From assembly GCA_020152595.1 (NCBI GenBank), contig JAIGNY010001437.1:1771501-1835500 (forward strand): 64,000 nt of DNA, written 5' to 3'. Of the stretch, positions 13,905 to 27,117 are shown piece by piece. Each line of letters begins with the position of its first letter. Position 1 is the stretch's first letter. Position numbers and translations under genes: made by a program. The DNA comes from Chiridota heheva. Its lineage: Eukaryota > Echinodermata > Holothuroidea > Apodida > Chiridotidae. The notes beneath the pieces are model-generated. The model was not told where the DNA came from, made no database searches, and saw nothing but the letters and a program-made list of their open reading frames with translations.

Positions 13905-15441
13905 CAGAAAAGTTGCCTTCTCTGAGCAAAGTAAAAGCAGAAATTTGTTGGGTAGTCGGGTGGGCTCCGATGCATGCCCAAGATGAACGACGCTGTCGCT
14001 GACGGGACGGTACTTCTGGAGGTGGGACACAGTCCAGCTTGTCCGAGTGGTCTCTCGAAAAACGATCGGTTTCTGTCGGTTTGACGACGGCATCTAAATT
14101 GTTGCAAATTGGATTTGATCTCTGCTTTGATTCATTTGTCTTCTCCTTATTTAAAAGTGGTTGAATATTCTGAGCTCCAATGTTTCCAAGTGAACATCGT
14201 CGGGTTCGAAGATATGAAGGTGGTGGCTTACAATTGTCGGAATCTCGTTTTTGCTGATACCTCTGATTATACGATCCATTGTTTTCATCAATACTGTCTT
14301 GAGATGATGCTAAGTGCACTAACTGATGGTGAAAGATTTCCCTGGCAAAACTTGGGTCCTGAACAGTTTGGCAAAAAGATTTTACATCCGCAAGTGAAAA
14401 TCGCCGCCGAGGCGTATGTTTACTGCGGTCGTTTACCTTTGACCTGTCCAAACGCTAAATTCTCGTTCACTTTTTCATGTTTTTTCCCTTTACGTTCAGA
14501 AATAGTATCAGGTGACGATGACAACGGGGAATTTCTTTCGCTCTTTTTGTGAGACACCTTTCGGGGACTGGTGTATAAAGGCGTCGATAGTTTATCTGTC
14601 ATCAGTACGGCCGGGCCGTCTTCAGTTTTCCGTGGACGATGAAGCAACGTCAAAACTTGAGCCAAATGATCGGCTGTTGTTGTAGCTATGGAATGTCGGC
14701 GACGATTATTGTAATTTGGCGGAGAAATAGGCTGCGTCTCGTCACTGCTCCCGGAAGAGTCGTCCGTCGATGACAGGTCCGTCAGAGTTATCGAGGATTG
14801 TCTGTTGTGGAACATTTCTTCTTTTTTCTGTTCCTTATCTTGCCTCTGGGATTCTTTGATGTTATCAACCTCCCCCTGAGAACCTGCTATGTCTTCCCCT
14901 GAATCTTCTGATATAGCTGGGACCACGGGTCTAAATGGCGTGTTTCTGGCTGCCTGAATGCATTGTATTTGAGTTAAATTTAGTATATTTCGATCTATAT
15001 CTGTGATATTTTTAGTTCTTATCTCATCATTACGGTCCGCTTGGTAAGTCGTAATCTGAACATCATTTCGATCGATTTCACTACCATGCGACTGATCAAA
15101 TGTCTGGTTTTCATTTTCATTAGTGAGAATTCCACTCTTGTCACAGTTTGCTTCCATCATTTGATCAGACATTAAGATTACATCATCCCCGATAAAATCC
15201 AAACATGAATATTCATCATGGCTGGGTGTATCCACATTTGGGCGCTGTTGGGGCGTGTTAAAACCTCTGGCAAATTCAAAGCATTAATCTTTTTTGGAGT
15301 AAAATCCCATCTGAAATCAATTCCATCATCGATAAGCTGAACCAACTCCTCCTCCTCGTCTTCATTCGCGTTGCCATTATCCAGGAGATGCAAATCTGGT
15401 GTACTAGAACTCAGCGACAGCCGAGACGTAGCGCAAGTCAT
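13905..15441 (-). CDS. Coding exon of an unrecognised acidic, serine-rich protein, in three frames (two apparent frameshifts)
   Basis: I do not recognise the family. Three overlapping minus-strand open stretches join into one protein of about 510 residues: 15441 to ~15240 (MTCATSRLSLSSSTPDLHLL...), ~15235 to ~14440, and ~14450 to 13905. The exon ends at a perfect donor (CTG|GTAAGTATC, intron from 13904 downwards), so a further exon should lie below 13905. Composition is low in hydrophobics, with acidic runs (DEEEEL) and no membrane segment or signal peptide; it looks like a disordered cytoplasmic or nuclear regulator. A short module recurs: prolines, then R-x-R-R-x-S (RRRHSIA ~14700, RRRFSLA ~14405, RTRRCSLGNIGA ~14200, RQRRSSWACIGA ~13990), matching basophilic-kinase or 14-3-3 sites. 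The frame breaks near 15240 (consistent with one missing C) and 14445 could be assembly indels, a tiny intron or real decay. A short out-of-frame upstream ATG overlaps the start. Confidence 0.55.
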
Positions 15442-16790
15442 TTCTTTACCATGATAATCTTAATCTTTGAATCAAGCTTTAATTCAGCCTCAAATACTGA
15501 ATAGAATTAACAAGTTCGCCAAACGAACGCAACAAAGAGTGTAACAGATACATAAGAGAAACACAATTGAAGTTCAAAACCTGTTATCCAATTAACTCAA
15601 ATAGGATTATGACATCACTAAATAGAAAATCCTCAAAGAAATCGGGGAACATGAAGTACAGGTGCTGTCTGCAGTGTTACAACTTTGCATTTGTTCCGCC
15701 CTGTCAAATACCTGAGCATCAGTCCTTACATTTTTGTTCACTCTTTTTTTTTACAGCTTTTTGTTCCCTTAAAATCAATACCCATCACTAATAAATCTTT
15801 GAAGGCTTTCAAGTTTTCTCTCGACCTAAAATAAATGTAGCAAACAAAGATCCTATTTTAAGCGACCTCCCCGTGCAGTCGATGCAATATTGATCGAGTA
15901 ATAGGTTGCTTGCGTTCATTTATCAGTTTATCATGTATATAGTATGTTTATAGCCCTTCCCTTTGGGATTTGGGTTTGTAACAATTGAAGTTCGCATGCA
16001 CCAATGTTTTGCACATTTTGCGACATAAAAATCATAGTTTATTACCCAAAAGTGCATATTGTGAAAAAGCAAAATATATAACGAATTCAATTTGCACTTT
16101 CTTAAACGGTATCCGATGCCCATTCTGTCACAACTTATGCTTTGATATTAAATGTTTTGTTCAGCTAAAAGTTGATTTATAGGCCTATTCTTGAAATAAG
16201 AAAGGATTCTCTGTTTCCGGAAAAGACGAATGAGTATAGAAAAACGTTACAATTTCGACAGAATTTAAAAGAATGAAATCAAATTGATTTACGGTGCATG
16301 AAAATGATCAACGTAGAGGTATGGATTCCGGGTGGTTTGCTCTACTCCTGGACAGATTTCTTTAAATACGTGATCAGATCACGCGTGCACGTTAGATGCG
16401 ATTAAGAAATGCGATCAAAAAATGCAAAATTACGATTTAGCAGCCTTAGTATTTTCTTATACAAGTCATTTGTAATTTTAATTGTCTGTCATATTTATTT
16501 GAAGGGGTGCAGCAAATTGGAATTCCTTAAGAAGAAATTTTGATAATGACAATGGTAAATTAATTGTCAATACAATGTATAAAATATGACCGCAAGAGTG
16601 AGGGTGTGACGTAACTCCTTTAGAACAAACATTTCGTACGAAATTTTCTGTCACAACATATCCTTCTACGCAGACGTTTTGTTCAGCTCTCAATTAAATT
16701 ATGTGAGCTCTTGAGATAAGAAAGGTTTTTGTAGCCGAAAAGACGGATGATTATAGAAAACAAGTCCAGAACATTTTTCGGTAAAGTTCA
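15442..16790. other. Region upstream of the minus-strand exon; no gene seen
   Basis: It should hold the 5' UTR or upstream intron of the 13.9-15.4 kb gene, but no further exon, TATA box or clear acceptor could be supported. The word CACAACWTATSC with TTTTGTTCAGCT flanks occurs near 16130-16165 and again near 16653-16690, suggesting an old repeat pair. Confidence 0.4.
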
Positions 16791-16988
16791 TTAAAGGATT
16801 GGTTCAGGGGACAAGCAAGTCTATATTATATAAAAAAAAAAAGAGGACATCAAAAGAAACAAAATGGTGCAGAAAACATTCAAAAAAATTTATTCCGCTA
16901 AGGAGATGTTTAAGTTTAAAATTTCGTTTCATATGTGTAGCAATGACCATTCAACTGTTCAAGGCCAAATGTGGGCCAGCCCAATTAT
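16791..16988 (+). mobile_element. 550-bp MITE, truncated copy b (left end only)
   Basis: TTAAAGGATTGGTTCAGGG, then AGAGGACATCAAAAGAAAC and CTAAGGAGATGTTTAAGTTT, stopping at about 16945-16988. A fuller copy of the same element starts immediately after, head to tail. Confidence 0.75.
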
Positions 16989-16989
16989 C

Positions 16990-17568
16990 TTAAAGGATTA
17001 GTTCAAGGGTCAGAAGTCTATCATATATAAAAGAGGACTTCAAGAGAAACAAAATAGTGAAGAAAGTATTCAAAAATATCATTCCGCTAAGGACATGTTT
17101 AAGTTTAAATTTGATTTCATATGTATAGCAACGACTGAAATCAGACTAGTTGTGACATAACATTGATTCCTCAGATTCCTCAAACATGCCAAAGTCTTTA
17201 TGTATTATATCATATTTTGTCCTGCGATTTGTCGTTTAAAAACCATTGGATATACCTAGGAAATTAGTATAAACAAAATCTAGTAAAGGTAATTAAAAAA
17301 AGTTAAAAGAGAAATAATTCAAATAGTAAAAAAGCTAAATATTATTTTTTTAAATGCATAAACAATTGCTAATAATGTTTATGAGGGCGCCAACATAGTA
17401 GACTTACTATATCAGTCATTTCTACACATGTAAAGACAGGCAGACAGTGCTTTTAATTTGAATATCTCCTTAACGGAACTTTTTTGAATGCTTTTTTTAT
17501 CATTTTGTTTCTTTTCAAGTCCTCTTTTATGTAAGATATGCTTGCTTGAACCCTGAACTGTTCCTGCA
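16990..17568 (+). mobile_element. 550-bp MITE, copy c (full length)
   Basis: It begins TTAAAGGATTAGTTCAAGGG and ends near CCTGAACTGTTCCTGCA. The left arm (AGAGGACTTCAAGAGAAAC, CTAAGGACATGTTTAAGTTT) pairs with the right arm (TGAATATCTCCTTAACGG, TTTCAAGTCCTCTTTTATG), giving inverted repeats of roughly 150 bp. Interior as in copies a and d. Confidence 0.8.
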
Positions 17569-17652
17569 ACTGTTTAATGGTCGATACTCTGTGCTCACAG
17601 AATGAAATCAATAGCATTTACGATGTTGGGTCAGAAAATGGGTCACACATGT

Positions 17653-17803
17653 TGTGAGGGTTAAATTCCCCCATGCTGCTCCTCCGAGGCTTTCCTAATG
17701 GTGTGAGGGTTAAATTCCCCCATGCTGCTCCTCCGAGGCTTTCCTAATGGTGTGAGGGTTAAATTCCCCCATGCTGCTCCGCGTGGCTTTCCTAATGGTG
17801 AGG
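17653..17803 (+). repeat. 49-bp tandem repeat, 3 units
   Basis: TGTGAGGGTTAAATTCCCCC ... GGCTTTCCTAATGG is repeated three times. Units 1 and 2 are identical; unit 3 differs in the middle (GCGTGGC for CTCCGAGGC). Confidence 0.95.
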
Positions 17804-20800
17804 ATTTTCTGGAGGATTAGAGCAGCTGAACAATTTGGATTCATGTTTCTTTCACCAAGATTATAAAACAACACTGAAATTAAAACAACAACAACAAAAT
17901 TGAAAAAATTATAGTATACTATAACTAATTACCTTATTAACTGATTAATGTGACTTTAGAGTAGAATATATGCATGAATATTATGCAGTGTGTATACGGG
18001 AAGGGACAAGGTGGAATTTTTACTTCGAACGAACACCCATCATGAAGAGAATTTGAATAACAATTATTTTCTTTGATCGAACAAATGGAAATAGAATCGA
18101 ACCTCTTTCTCCTGTTCTCGATGACATGCATATTGTCAGGTTGCACGTGACTTTCTTTTCCTCAAATTTTTGTCAAAAACATTCACAAAAACTGCAAAAT
18201 AGTGTCAAATTTCTTGACAAGTGTGGGAACTTATGTGAGAAAATATGTGATTTGTGCTTTCATCTAATATTTAATGTTCTTCAAATCACTTAAAATGTCA
18301 TTTTTATTTGTAATTTGTCATACAGAAGCGAAACATTCAAACTTAATATCACATTGGCAATAAATCGTATAAGTGTTACAGGAAATGATAAGATTACCTA
18401 AATATTTTTGAAGTAAGGGGCATTGAATTGTGTTTGCTGATTTCAAAACTTATATTCTTTGCAAAAGGTCATGAAAAGAGCATGTGTTCTTCAAATCGCT
18501 TAAAAATAGCATTTTTTATTTGTAATTTGTCATACAGAAGCGAAAAATGCACGTAGGCTTATATCACAATGGCAATAAATTATGAAATCTGCTTATTTTA
18601 GAATTTATTTTTCAAATTTTTTGCAAAGAGTTTTGAAATGTGTGAGCTTTACTCATTTAATTGTAAATATTATCTATATGTGCTTTATGACGATATATCA
18701 TGTGATTGTTATCCGAGTTGAATAGGTTAGCAATGACATCAGGTGTCTACATAAGGCTGAACAAAGAATGTCATCTTACCCATGACCTGATGACGATAAT
18801 TATAGAGGTACGGAGGGAGATGATGCCCCAATATTTTCCAACTTATTAGAAAAACTGTAAGAAAATTCGCCCCTTTTGTGTGCGTGTGGGGAGGGGAAGA
18901 AGGTGGGCAGGGGGTATATATAAGTTTCTAATAAAACATCAAAGTTGGAAAATCCCAGGCTGAAAAGCTGATAAGCAAACAATCAAATTCGATGAAAGTG
19001 GTAGAATAATGTCTTATAAAAGATATTCAAAATAACTTGCCAAAATTGTGTATTTTGCTCATGAACCCATCACTACAGGCATTTGATTAAGTACAAAAGG
19101 ACGAAAGAAATAATTTGGACACATCTTATTGTGCATGCAAGGTTAAAAATTTCAAGAGGATAGGAGGAACTTGCCACACACTTTTAGGTGGGAGATTAAA
19201 AATACAGTTTTAGAAACATGTTGTTCCTTACTTCGTTGAAAAACATTGCGTCCCTTTTGCCACTCCCACTTTGCGAAGGAGATATTTTGGTTCTGCTTGC
19301 ATTAATAAATGGGAAATACTACCTTCCCGTTCCTATAGACTTTTTTTAATCTGAATCGGCAATTTTCGAATAACTTATTTAAATAATGTCACATGGCCGA
19401 GATTCACGTGTCCACAATGGACCAATCGTATACTGGAGGAATTTCATTGATCAATAAAATACTGGAGGAATCTTGGCTGTTTGCACAATTCGCACGGTAT
19501 GGAAACAAGCGTATGAAAATAAAACATTTCAAGCGCACGTCTCATACGTGCATTATACATGAAGGAAATACGCGCGCGTATTGCTGCTTACATTTTTTCC
19601 TCAAACCTGCACCTGATTGGTTGGGAAACAAAGGAAAAGTTCTCCTACATTTGATTAGTCGAATTACTGAAGAAATCACGTTCGGGTAAACTCGTTTTAA
19701 AAGGTCTATATCACACACATTCTATACATGGGCGTAACTCCCGGGGATGGGTTATGTATCGCCCTACTTTTGGCACGGGTACTAGATGGTCCCTGTAATC
19801 ATCCCTCCACCATTGGTAACCCAAGATTAGCATGATAAGGTCCCAAATGATTTTGACAAAAACAAAACTGACATTTGAGGCCCAGAGTTAAGCCTACAAG
19901 TTTATATGAAGAGTCATCTCCCGGGGAGGGGAAAATGTTCACTGCTTAATTATGTTTCCATTTAACATTGCTGCTTATTGTTGGAAATCTCATGGTAAAA
20001 GTGTAGCCTTATGATATTACCAATTTTTCTTTCAAACTTAGTCTAGTTCACTAATTTTGCCTCCCAATGGCAAGAAAATGTAATTTGTTATGTCAAATGC
20101 TCTGGTTGAGGTGGAGGCCGCGCCTGCCTCCCATGCCTCTGTTTAACAAAATCCTATATCTCTTATGCATATATTAAATATTTGAAAAAAATCCCTTATA
20201 TCATATAAGTTTCTTCAGCAGAACGTTGGCATTGAACAGTTAAAAACGTTTCTATTCTCTCATTCGGATTTTGTGAATTATTAAATCAAATCTTCATGAC
20301 GTATTTTACACTCACGCGATTTAATTGAATAGTATCATAGGTTACTCTTTAAATATTATTTTATTTTCTATTATATTATTTGTTTCATGTATAATTTTGC
20401 ATAGCTTCAGGGAGATTCGCCCAGAACCCCATGCACCAAGGGCCCTTCAGAGGGCCCCTATAGGGTCCTAGACCCCATGACACAAAACTCTCGCTTCGCG
20501 CTTGATATGTCCCTGTCACGACTGATGCACCATCCTCACCCCCATTTTTGATATGAATTTACTTCACAGCTTACATAGGCATCATTTGAGACACATGGAA
20601 ACAATTGTTGTAATGTTTGATAAGTCAGCAGTTATGTGCTTGGATTTATAAAACTATAGAATGGTGATCTTTTCCGCTTCTAATTGTTTCAAAATTTGGC
20701 TGCTCACGTTCGACTTTAATCTGACAGTCTGATAAATGGCATGGCTTCACGATTGATAATTGTAAAGTTAAGTGAATTTTTTATGAGTCAGAACCACTCA

Positions 20801-21860
20801 ACTGCTCAATGCGAAGTGAACTTCACCAGTTCACTCTGAGAAAATAGTGACATTTCACTCTGATAGAGAAATGATTTCGGCTCACTTTAATGAGAGTGTA
20901 ATTTTCAACTTGAAAGTTGTACTTATAAAGCTCAGCGGCACCACATGACAAATAGGTCCATGCCTTATATTAATATCCAACAGTTTAACATTTGATGAAA
21001 TTTGACCGTTTGATACGTTAGCCGAAGATTAAGATTACTGTAATGCATGCAGAGATTAACAAAGAAAAGCAAAAGTAAAGGCGCCAAGTCTATGTATGAG
21101 CCATTAATTATAGTAGCGAAGTTTTACAAATATTGATTTCTGGGATAAGAATCAGCTTGGCGCTTCTCTTTTAATGTCCCAAAATGTGTTAAGGTATAAA
21201 CAACTCTATCAATAGCAGGGATGAATAACCAGAATACACAAATCTGGCAAAAACAAAGCAACATTCGGTTAATCTGCAGGTGATTTTCCATGAAAATGTT
21301 GCCTAATTTGTTAAACGACCATGCAAATATATAGTTACAGACAGGTAAGTGTACAGTTACATACATCAGTGCATTGTATGAAGAAAACTTGAGTTCAAAA
21401 GAATTCCATATTGCAAGCTTGATCGATTGTACGGGTGAATATCAGGACTTAAAAACATCACATGGGAGAAACAAAACAACAATTATTCTGCAGGTTTATT
21501 TTCCAGGAACATTTGGTCTTTTTTTATTAAACAACCATGCAAAAAGATATAGGTACATAAATGTCAGAAGATTTGAGACTGTAAAGAAAGTGATTTTAAT
21601 GGCACCAACAAGAACTTTTCAAAAAACTTTTATATGGCTTGTCTTTTAGACAAGCCATATTTTTCAAAGTGTGACGATAAACCTAACCGTGTATAAATGT
21701 AAACCATAAATCATTATATTTCCACATTATGCGTTTTCATGGTTTTGTGTTTTAGGTATGGTGCATTATAGCTCTCTTTGACATGGATTTTGATTTGTAA
21801 AATACACCTTCTTACTAAACGTTGTGACATACTTTTTTTGCTCTTTAAATGTCAATTTTG
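17804..21860. other. AT-rich spacer without a supported gene
   Basis: Holds the duplicated pair at 18.27-18.58 kb and a GC-richer GGGCCC stretch at 20405-20490 related to the one before the 22-kb (TA)n tract. The frames at 19393-19689 and 21374-21649 show no domain, splice signals or codon bias that I can defend. Confidence 0.45.
18265..18585 (+). repeat. Two-copy duplicated segment (~100 bp, 216 bp apart)
   Basis: ATTTGTCATACAGAAGCGAAA with GTTCTTCAAATC upstream and ATGGCAATAAAT or TTGGCAATAAAT downstream occurs at about 18275-18370 and 18488-18585. Confidence 0.8.
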
Positions 21861-21864
21861 CGAG

Positions 21865-22663
<799 letters not shown>

Positions 22664-22689
22664 TGCTACGTCAATTGACCATTAAATAG

Positions 22690-23892
22690 GCCCAAAGGGA
22701 AATATATATAACGTAAATATCATCAGTGGCGTAGGCGATGTCGGCTTGTGCTAGGCACCGTACCAGTTCATATTTGCCCGGGATTCAAATCAAATTAAAG
22801 TACATAGGCCTATATAATTCTTACCCCAAATTTGTACTGAATTTTGGCACGTTATAGGGCAAGTTCAAGTTTGAATGTTCATATCAAGGTGCTTCAGGCG
22901 CTTCGGTGCTTCAGGGCCACGCTTTGAGATCAGTGGCTCTTCCGGCGTCACCACTGATCTTGCCAGAAAATTTCAGTTTGTACCTCCTCCTCTCTTAAAT
23001 TACAGATATGGCGCGCCGGATTGAAATGAAACTACCAGTTGTGTTATCTAGGGATTTTATATTTATATGACAAATTTTGCACACCTGGATTTTCTCTTTT
23101 ATATTTTAACTGTATTTATGCACAGTACGCCCAGCAGTGGCGCGTTATATAGCCAGCTTCCAAGTTCTTGTGTGAACAGGGCGGGGATATAGATTGTGTA
23201 ATATTTTGGCATAGTGAGAGCCCCGATCTCCCATCCCCTGCCCCTATTGTGTTATTCTTGTTTGTATTGGTAAACTTGAATTCAGGTCAGTATTTTGCTT
23301 CACAAAGTAGGAAACATAATTATGTGGCCAAAATTTTCCTCTATAGGGGACAGTGTTTTCAAAACCTTATGCATTCTTAGATTAAAATTAAAACTAAATG
23401 TTAAAATTTAAATTCTGCCCGAAACTTCTTAAGGTGTGTGTGTGTGTGATGGGAGGGGGGGGGGAGGAGTCTCCCTGCCTCACAGGAATTACGGCCATGG
23501 GTTTGATAATCCAAATCGTTTTTGTGAGATGTATGTTTCGTCACAATCGAACTGTCATCGCTCATCCGTTTTCCCAGCGGATTGACATTGACCTGTTGAC
23601 CTATCAACTGCCTGACTGCCTGAGCCATTTACAGGATGCATAGGCGCTTAAACCCGATTTTTTCTCAACTTGTTACAGCTGCAGATAACCCACGGGCGTA
23701 ACAAAAATATTCCTTTCTCAGTTTCGTCCTAAACCCTGATTAGATGGCATCCATGGCCCCACCAGGCTTCCAATTGAATTTGTCTCAAGCCAGGGCCTTA
23801 ATTTCTGGGAGAATTTAACATAATACATTACGTTTTTGAAAAACAGTGTTGGGAAATATTTGCGTAATTTATTCAATTAATGCCTAAAACTG
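22690..23892. other. Spacer, no supported gene
   Basis: Contains a (GT)n stretch followed by a G-run at 23433-23464. No coding or RNA gene could be supported. Confidence 0.45.
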
Positions 23893-24651
23893 TTAAAGGA
23901 TTTTTAGTGGCCAAGCAAGTCCCAAAAAAAAATGTTATTCCATTAAGGAGATATTCAACTTTAAAGCTTGGTATTATTTGTGTAGAAACGACTGAAATCA
24001 GACTAGTATTGACACCGCAGCCTCAGATTCCGCAAAGTCTTTATGTATTCTATCATATATTTTCCTGCGACTTTGTGGCCTAAAAACCATTGGATATGTC
24101 AGGAAGGTAACAAAATCTAGTAAAGATGATTATATTGTGCACCTGAAGAAAATTCGAGGAAAAGTAATTCAAATAATCACAAAAATACATTAACATTTGT
24201 TATGGATGCGAGCGCCAACCTTAGATACGATACTTATTATACAGTAGTCATTTGTACACAGATTTGACAGAGCTCAATAGCTTAAATATCTCCTTAACGG
24301 AATAAGATGTTTGAATGCTTTTCTCACCATTTAGTTTATTTTGAGTCGCCTGCGTATTCGGTTATGATAGTACAAATGCTATCACGAAACGCTTAATACG
24401 ACCCGGACGAGAACACAGGTACGACGTACGGACAGACATAACATCGACAACCAGGTCAATGTCCACGGCCTTTGATAACCAGTTGTGGTGCACTGGCGTG
24501 TCTACCCACCCCAGGATTGAACCCGGGGCCTCGTGGTCTGTAGACAGGTATGATAACCGCTACACCACAGTAGGTAGATAACCATTTAGTTAATTTTTAA
24601 GTCCTCTTTCATAGAAGATAAACTTGCTTGACCACTGATCTAATCCTTTAA
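23893..24651 (+). mobile_element. 550-bp MITE, copy d, split by a SINE insertion
   Basis: It begins TTAAAGGATTTTTAGTGGCC and ends ATCTAATCCTTTAA, the clearest terminal inverted repeat of the family, with TTAA or TTTAA at each edge. Interior shared words: ACGACTGAAATCAGACTAGT and CCATTGGATATGTCAGGAA. The right arm is interrupted at 24337-24580 by an S1 SINE. Confidence 0.85.
24337..24580 (-). mobile_element. tRNA-headed S1 SINE inserted in the MITE
   Basis: In reverse orientation it reads TACTGTGGTGTAGCGGTTA (A box), GGTTCAATCCTGGGG (B box), GGGTAGACACGCCAGTG, the AACTGGTTATCAAAGGCC module, then the S1 body. ACCATTTAGTT at 24326-24336 is repeated at 24581-24591, and with diverged flanks the duplication may extend to about 22 bp. 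Insertion postdates the host MITE. Confidence 0.85.
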
Positions 24652-24989
24652 GCACATTCGTCAGTATGTCAAAACGAAACAAGGCTTTTGCAGTCGATCC
24701 GTACACATTTGTCGCTATATATCAAAACATGAATGAAATATTCAGCAGCTCTATACTTGTAGTCTCGTGGACTGCAGAGCTTTCTTTGTCCCAACTCCCA
24801 ATTGAATGTTTAAAGTTCTATGGACAGGTACAAACCTTTTCTGTTCAACACATACCGACAAGTGCATTAAATGCTTATTGCATTAGCAGATTAGTCTTTG
24901 AACCAGCCTTAACAACCTCATCTCTCAGCTCCCTTCCCTTTCATCCTAGCAAACAGTGGGTGTCCTGTGGAACTTGCTAGGTATAAGGA

Positions 24990-25250
24990 TCATGAAAAGT
25001 TTTACAGACCATGAGGCCTTGGACTGTTGGGTTCAAGCCTGGGTTGGGTAGACACGCCAGTGCACCACAACTGGTTATCAAAGGCCGTGGACATTGACTT
25101 GGTTGTCGATGTTATGTCTGTCCGTACGTTGTACCTGTGTTTTCGTCCGGGTCGTATTAAGCGTTTCGTGATAGCATTGTTACTATCATAACCGAATACG
25201 CAGGCGACGACCACGTCATTGTAATTGTGTGTTCACTCGTCGTCGTCACA
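24990..25250 (+). mobile_element. S1 SINE, copy with partial tRNA head and CGTCGT end
   Basis: ACAGACCATGAGGCCTTGG and GGTTCAAGCCTGGG give the right half of the tRNA head; the AACTGGTTATCAAAGGCC module, the full body and an end in CACTCGTCGTCGTC follow. It abuts the CR1-type LINE fragment that begins at about 25285. Confidence 0.85.
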
Positions 25251-25284
25251 AAGGGTTTGATAAGAGATGCTAAAGTGTTTTTTT

Positions 25285-27105
25285 TTTTTTTGTCCAAAGA
25301 GGTTAAGATTAATCCTAAGTCATTTCACTCTTATGTTCGCTCAAAGCAAAAAACCAAGGAGGTTGTTGGTCCCCGTCAAGATAATGATGGTGGTGATAAT
25401 AGTGGTAAGGATATGGCTGAGGTTTTAAATAACTACTTTGTATCTGTTTTTACTAAGGAGTCCCTTGCTGATGATGTTGTGGAGTATTTTAGTGTGCACT
25501 CTCCAGTATCCATTAAGGATGTTGATTTTTCAAATGATGTTCTGTCTAAGAAGTTGAAGGGTTTGATTTCAAATAAAGCACCTAGTCCAGATGGTATACA
25601 TCCTGCTGTTTTAAGGTGAGTGTTCTAATGTTCTTTCTGTTCCCTTGAGTATTTTCTTTTTAAAGTGCTTTGATGTTGGTGTCGTTTCTAGTGATTGAGG
25701 AATTGCAAATGCTACTCCTATTTTTAAAAGGGTGACCACAGTTTGCCCTGTAACTATTGGCCAGTGAGTCTTACTAGTGATGTGCCAGGTCATGAAGTCC
25801 ATTGTTAAGGATGTTGTACTAGATCATTTACTGGTCAATGGTTTGTTGAATTTGTCCCAGCATGGGTTCTTACCTAAGAGGTCTTGTCTTTCTAATTTAT
25901 TCGAATTTCTTGATGATGTTACTAAACTACTTGCTTCTGGTCATAAAGTGGATGTTATCTATTTAAACTTCCAAAATGCATTGGATAAGGTTCCGTTAGG
26001 CAGGCTCATGTTGAAAACAAAAGCGCTTGGTGTGGAGGGAAAGTAAGCTAGTTGGATAAATTCTTGGTTAATTGACAGGTAGGTCACAAAGAGTTGTTGT
26101 TAATGGTGAAGTATCTCCATGGACATGATGGAAGACTGTTACAAGTTGTGTTCCTCAGGGTTCTGTATTGGGTCCGCTTCTTTTCTTAATCTTCATTAAT
26201 GATATTGATGTTTCCCTTGGCTCCAGGATTTGTAAATTTGCTTATGACATTAAGCTGTACAGGATTGTTGATGATGCTAGGGATTCTTCACTGTTGCAAA
26301 GTGATCTGAATAAGTTAGTTTCTTGGTCGCAAACGTGGCAGATGTCATTCAATGTTGATAAATGCAAAGTTATTTATTTTAGTCAGAGCAATTTGGCATT
26401 TGATTACTGCATGAATGATTAAAATCTTGGTTGTGTTGATCAAGAAAGGAATCAAGATGTTGTCATTACCTGATTACCAGCAATCTGAAGCCTTCTAAAC
26501 AGTGTGCTTTAGCAGCTGCAAGGGCAGATAAGGTGCTTGGTTTGATTAAAAGTAATTTTAAGGTTGTTCTTGATTTGTATAAGCAGTTAGTCAGGCCTCA
26601 CCTTGAGTATGCTATTCAGGCTTGGAGTTCCTTTAATGAGAAGGATAAGTTCATTTTGGAGCAGTTTCAGCAAAGAGCCACTAGACTTATTCCAGAAGTA
26701 AGATATCTCTCATATAAATCTAGGTTACGAATTTTTGGTTTGACCACGCTTGAGTTAAGAAGAGTACGTGGCGATATGATTCAGGTTTTTAAATTCCAAT
26801 CTGGTAGTGATGCTTTGACTTCCTGTAATTTCTTGCATGTTTCATCACAGAGTTCTCACAGATAGATATTCAGCATTTCAGCTTTTCGCAAAGAGTTATT
26901 AATGAGTAGAATGGTTTGCCTGAGTGGGTAGTCAGCTCCAGTTATATCCACAATTTCAAAGTCAACATTGATAACTTTTTTACTAAGTTCGGGCGTCTTT
27001 GATTATTATTATTTTTGTGTGATGGTAGTGGTGGTGTTAGTTTGGACTTTTTTTGGGGTGACTAACCCTTCTTAGCTCGTCATCTTGCTATGTTATTTTA
27101 AGTTC
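25285..27105 (+). mobile_element. Degenerate non-LTR retrotransposon, CR1/L2/Rex-like, 5'-truncated
   Basis: Reverse-transcriptase landmarks appear in order but in different frames: KEVKINPKSFHSYVRSK (~25296), NKAPSPDGIHPAVL (~25575), QHGFLPKRSC (~25858), LNFQNALDKVP (~25965), VPQGSVLGPLLFLIFINDI (~26150), KFAYDIKLY (~26235), WQMSFNVDKCKVIYF (~26338) and RPHLEYAIQAWSSF (~26594). The catalytic FADD box reads FAYD, so one metal-binding aspartate is replaced, and several stops and frameshifts break the ORF. No RNase H is seen. The 3' UTR (GGTAGTGGTGGTGTTAGTTT, GGGGTGACTAACCC) matches the fragment at 50.25 kb. Endonuclease and ORF1 are missing. Confidence 0.9.
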
Positions 27106-27117
27106 TTTGTAAGTTCA

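Noticed and set aside
14109..14552. 147-codon plus-strand frame
   Set aside because: Antisense shadow of the minus-strand exon, which has repeated motifs and a splice donor.
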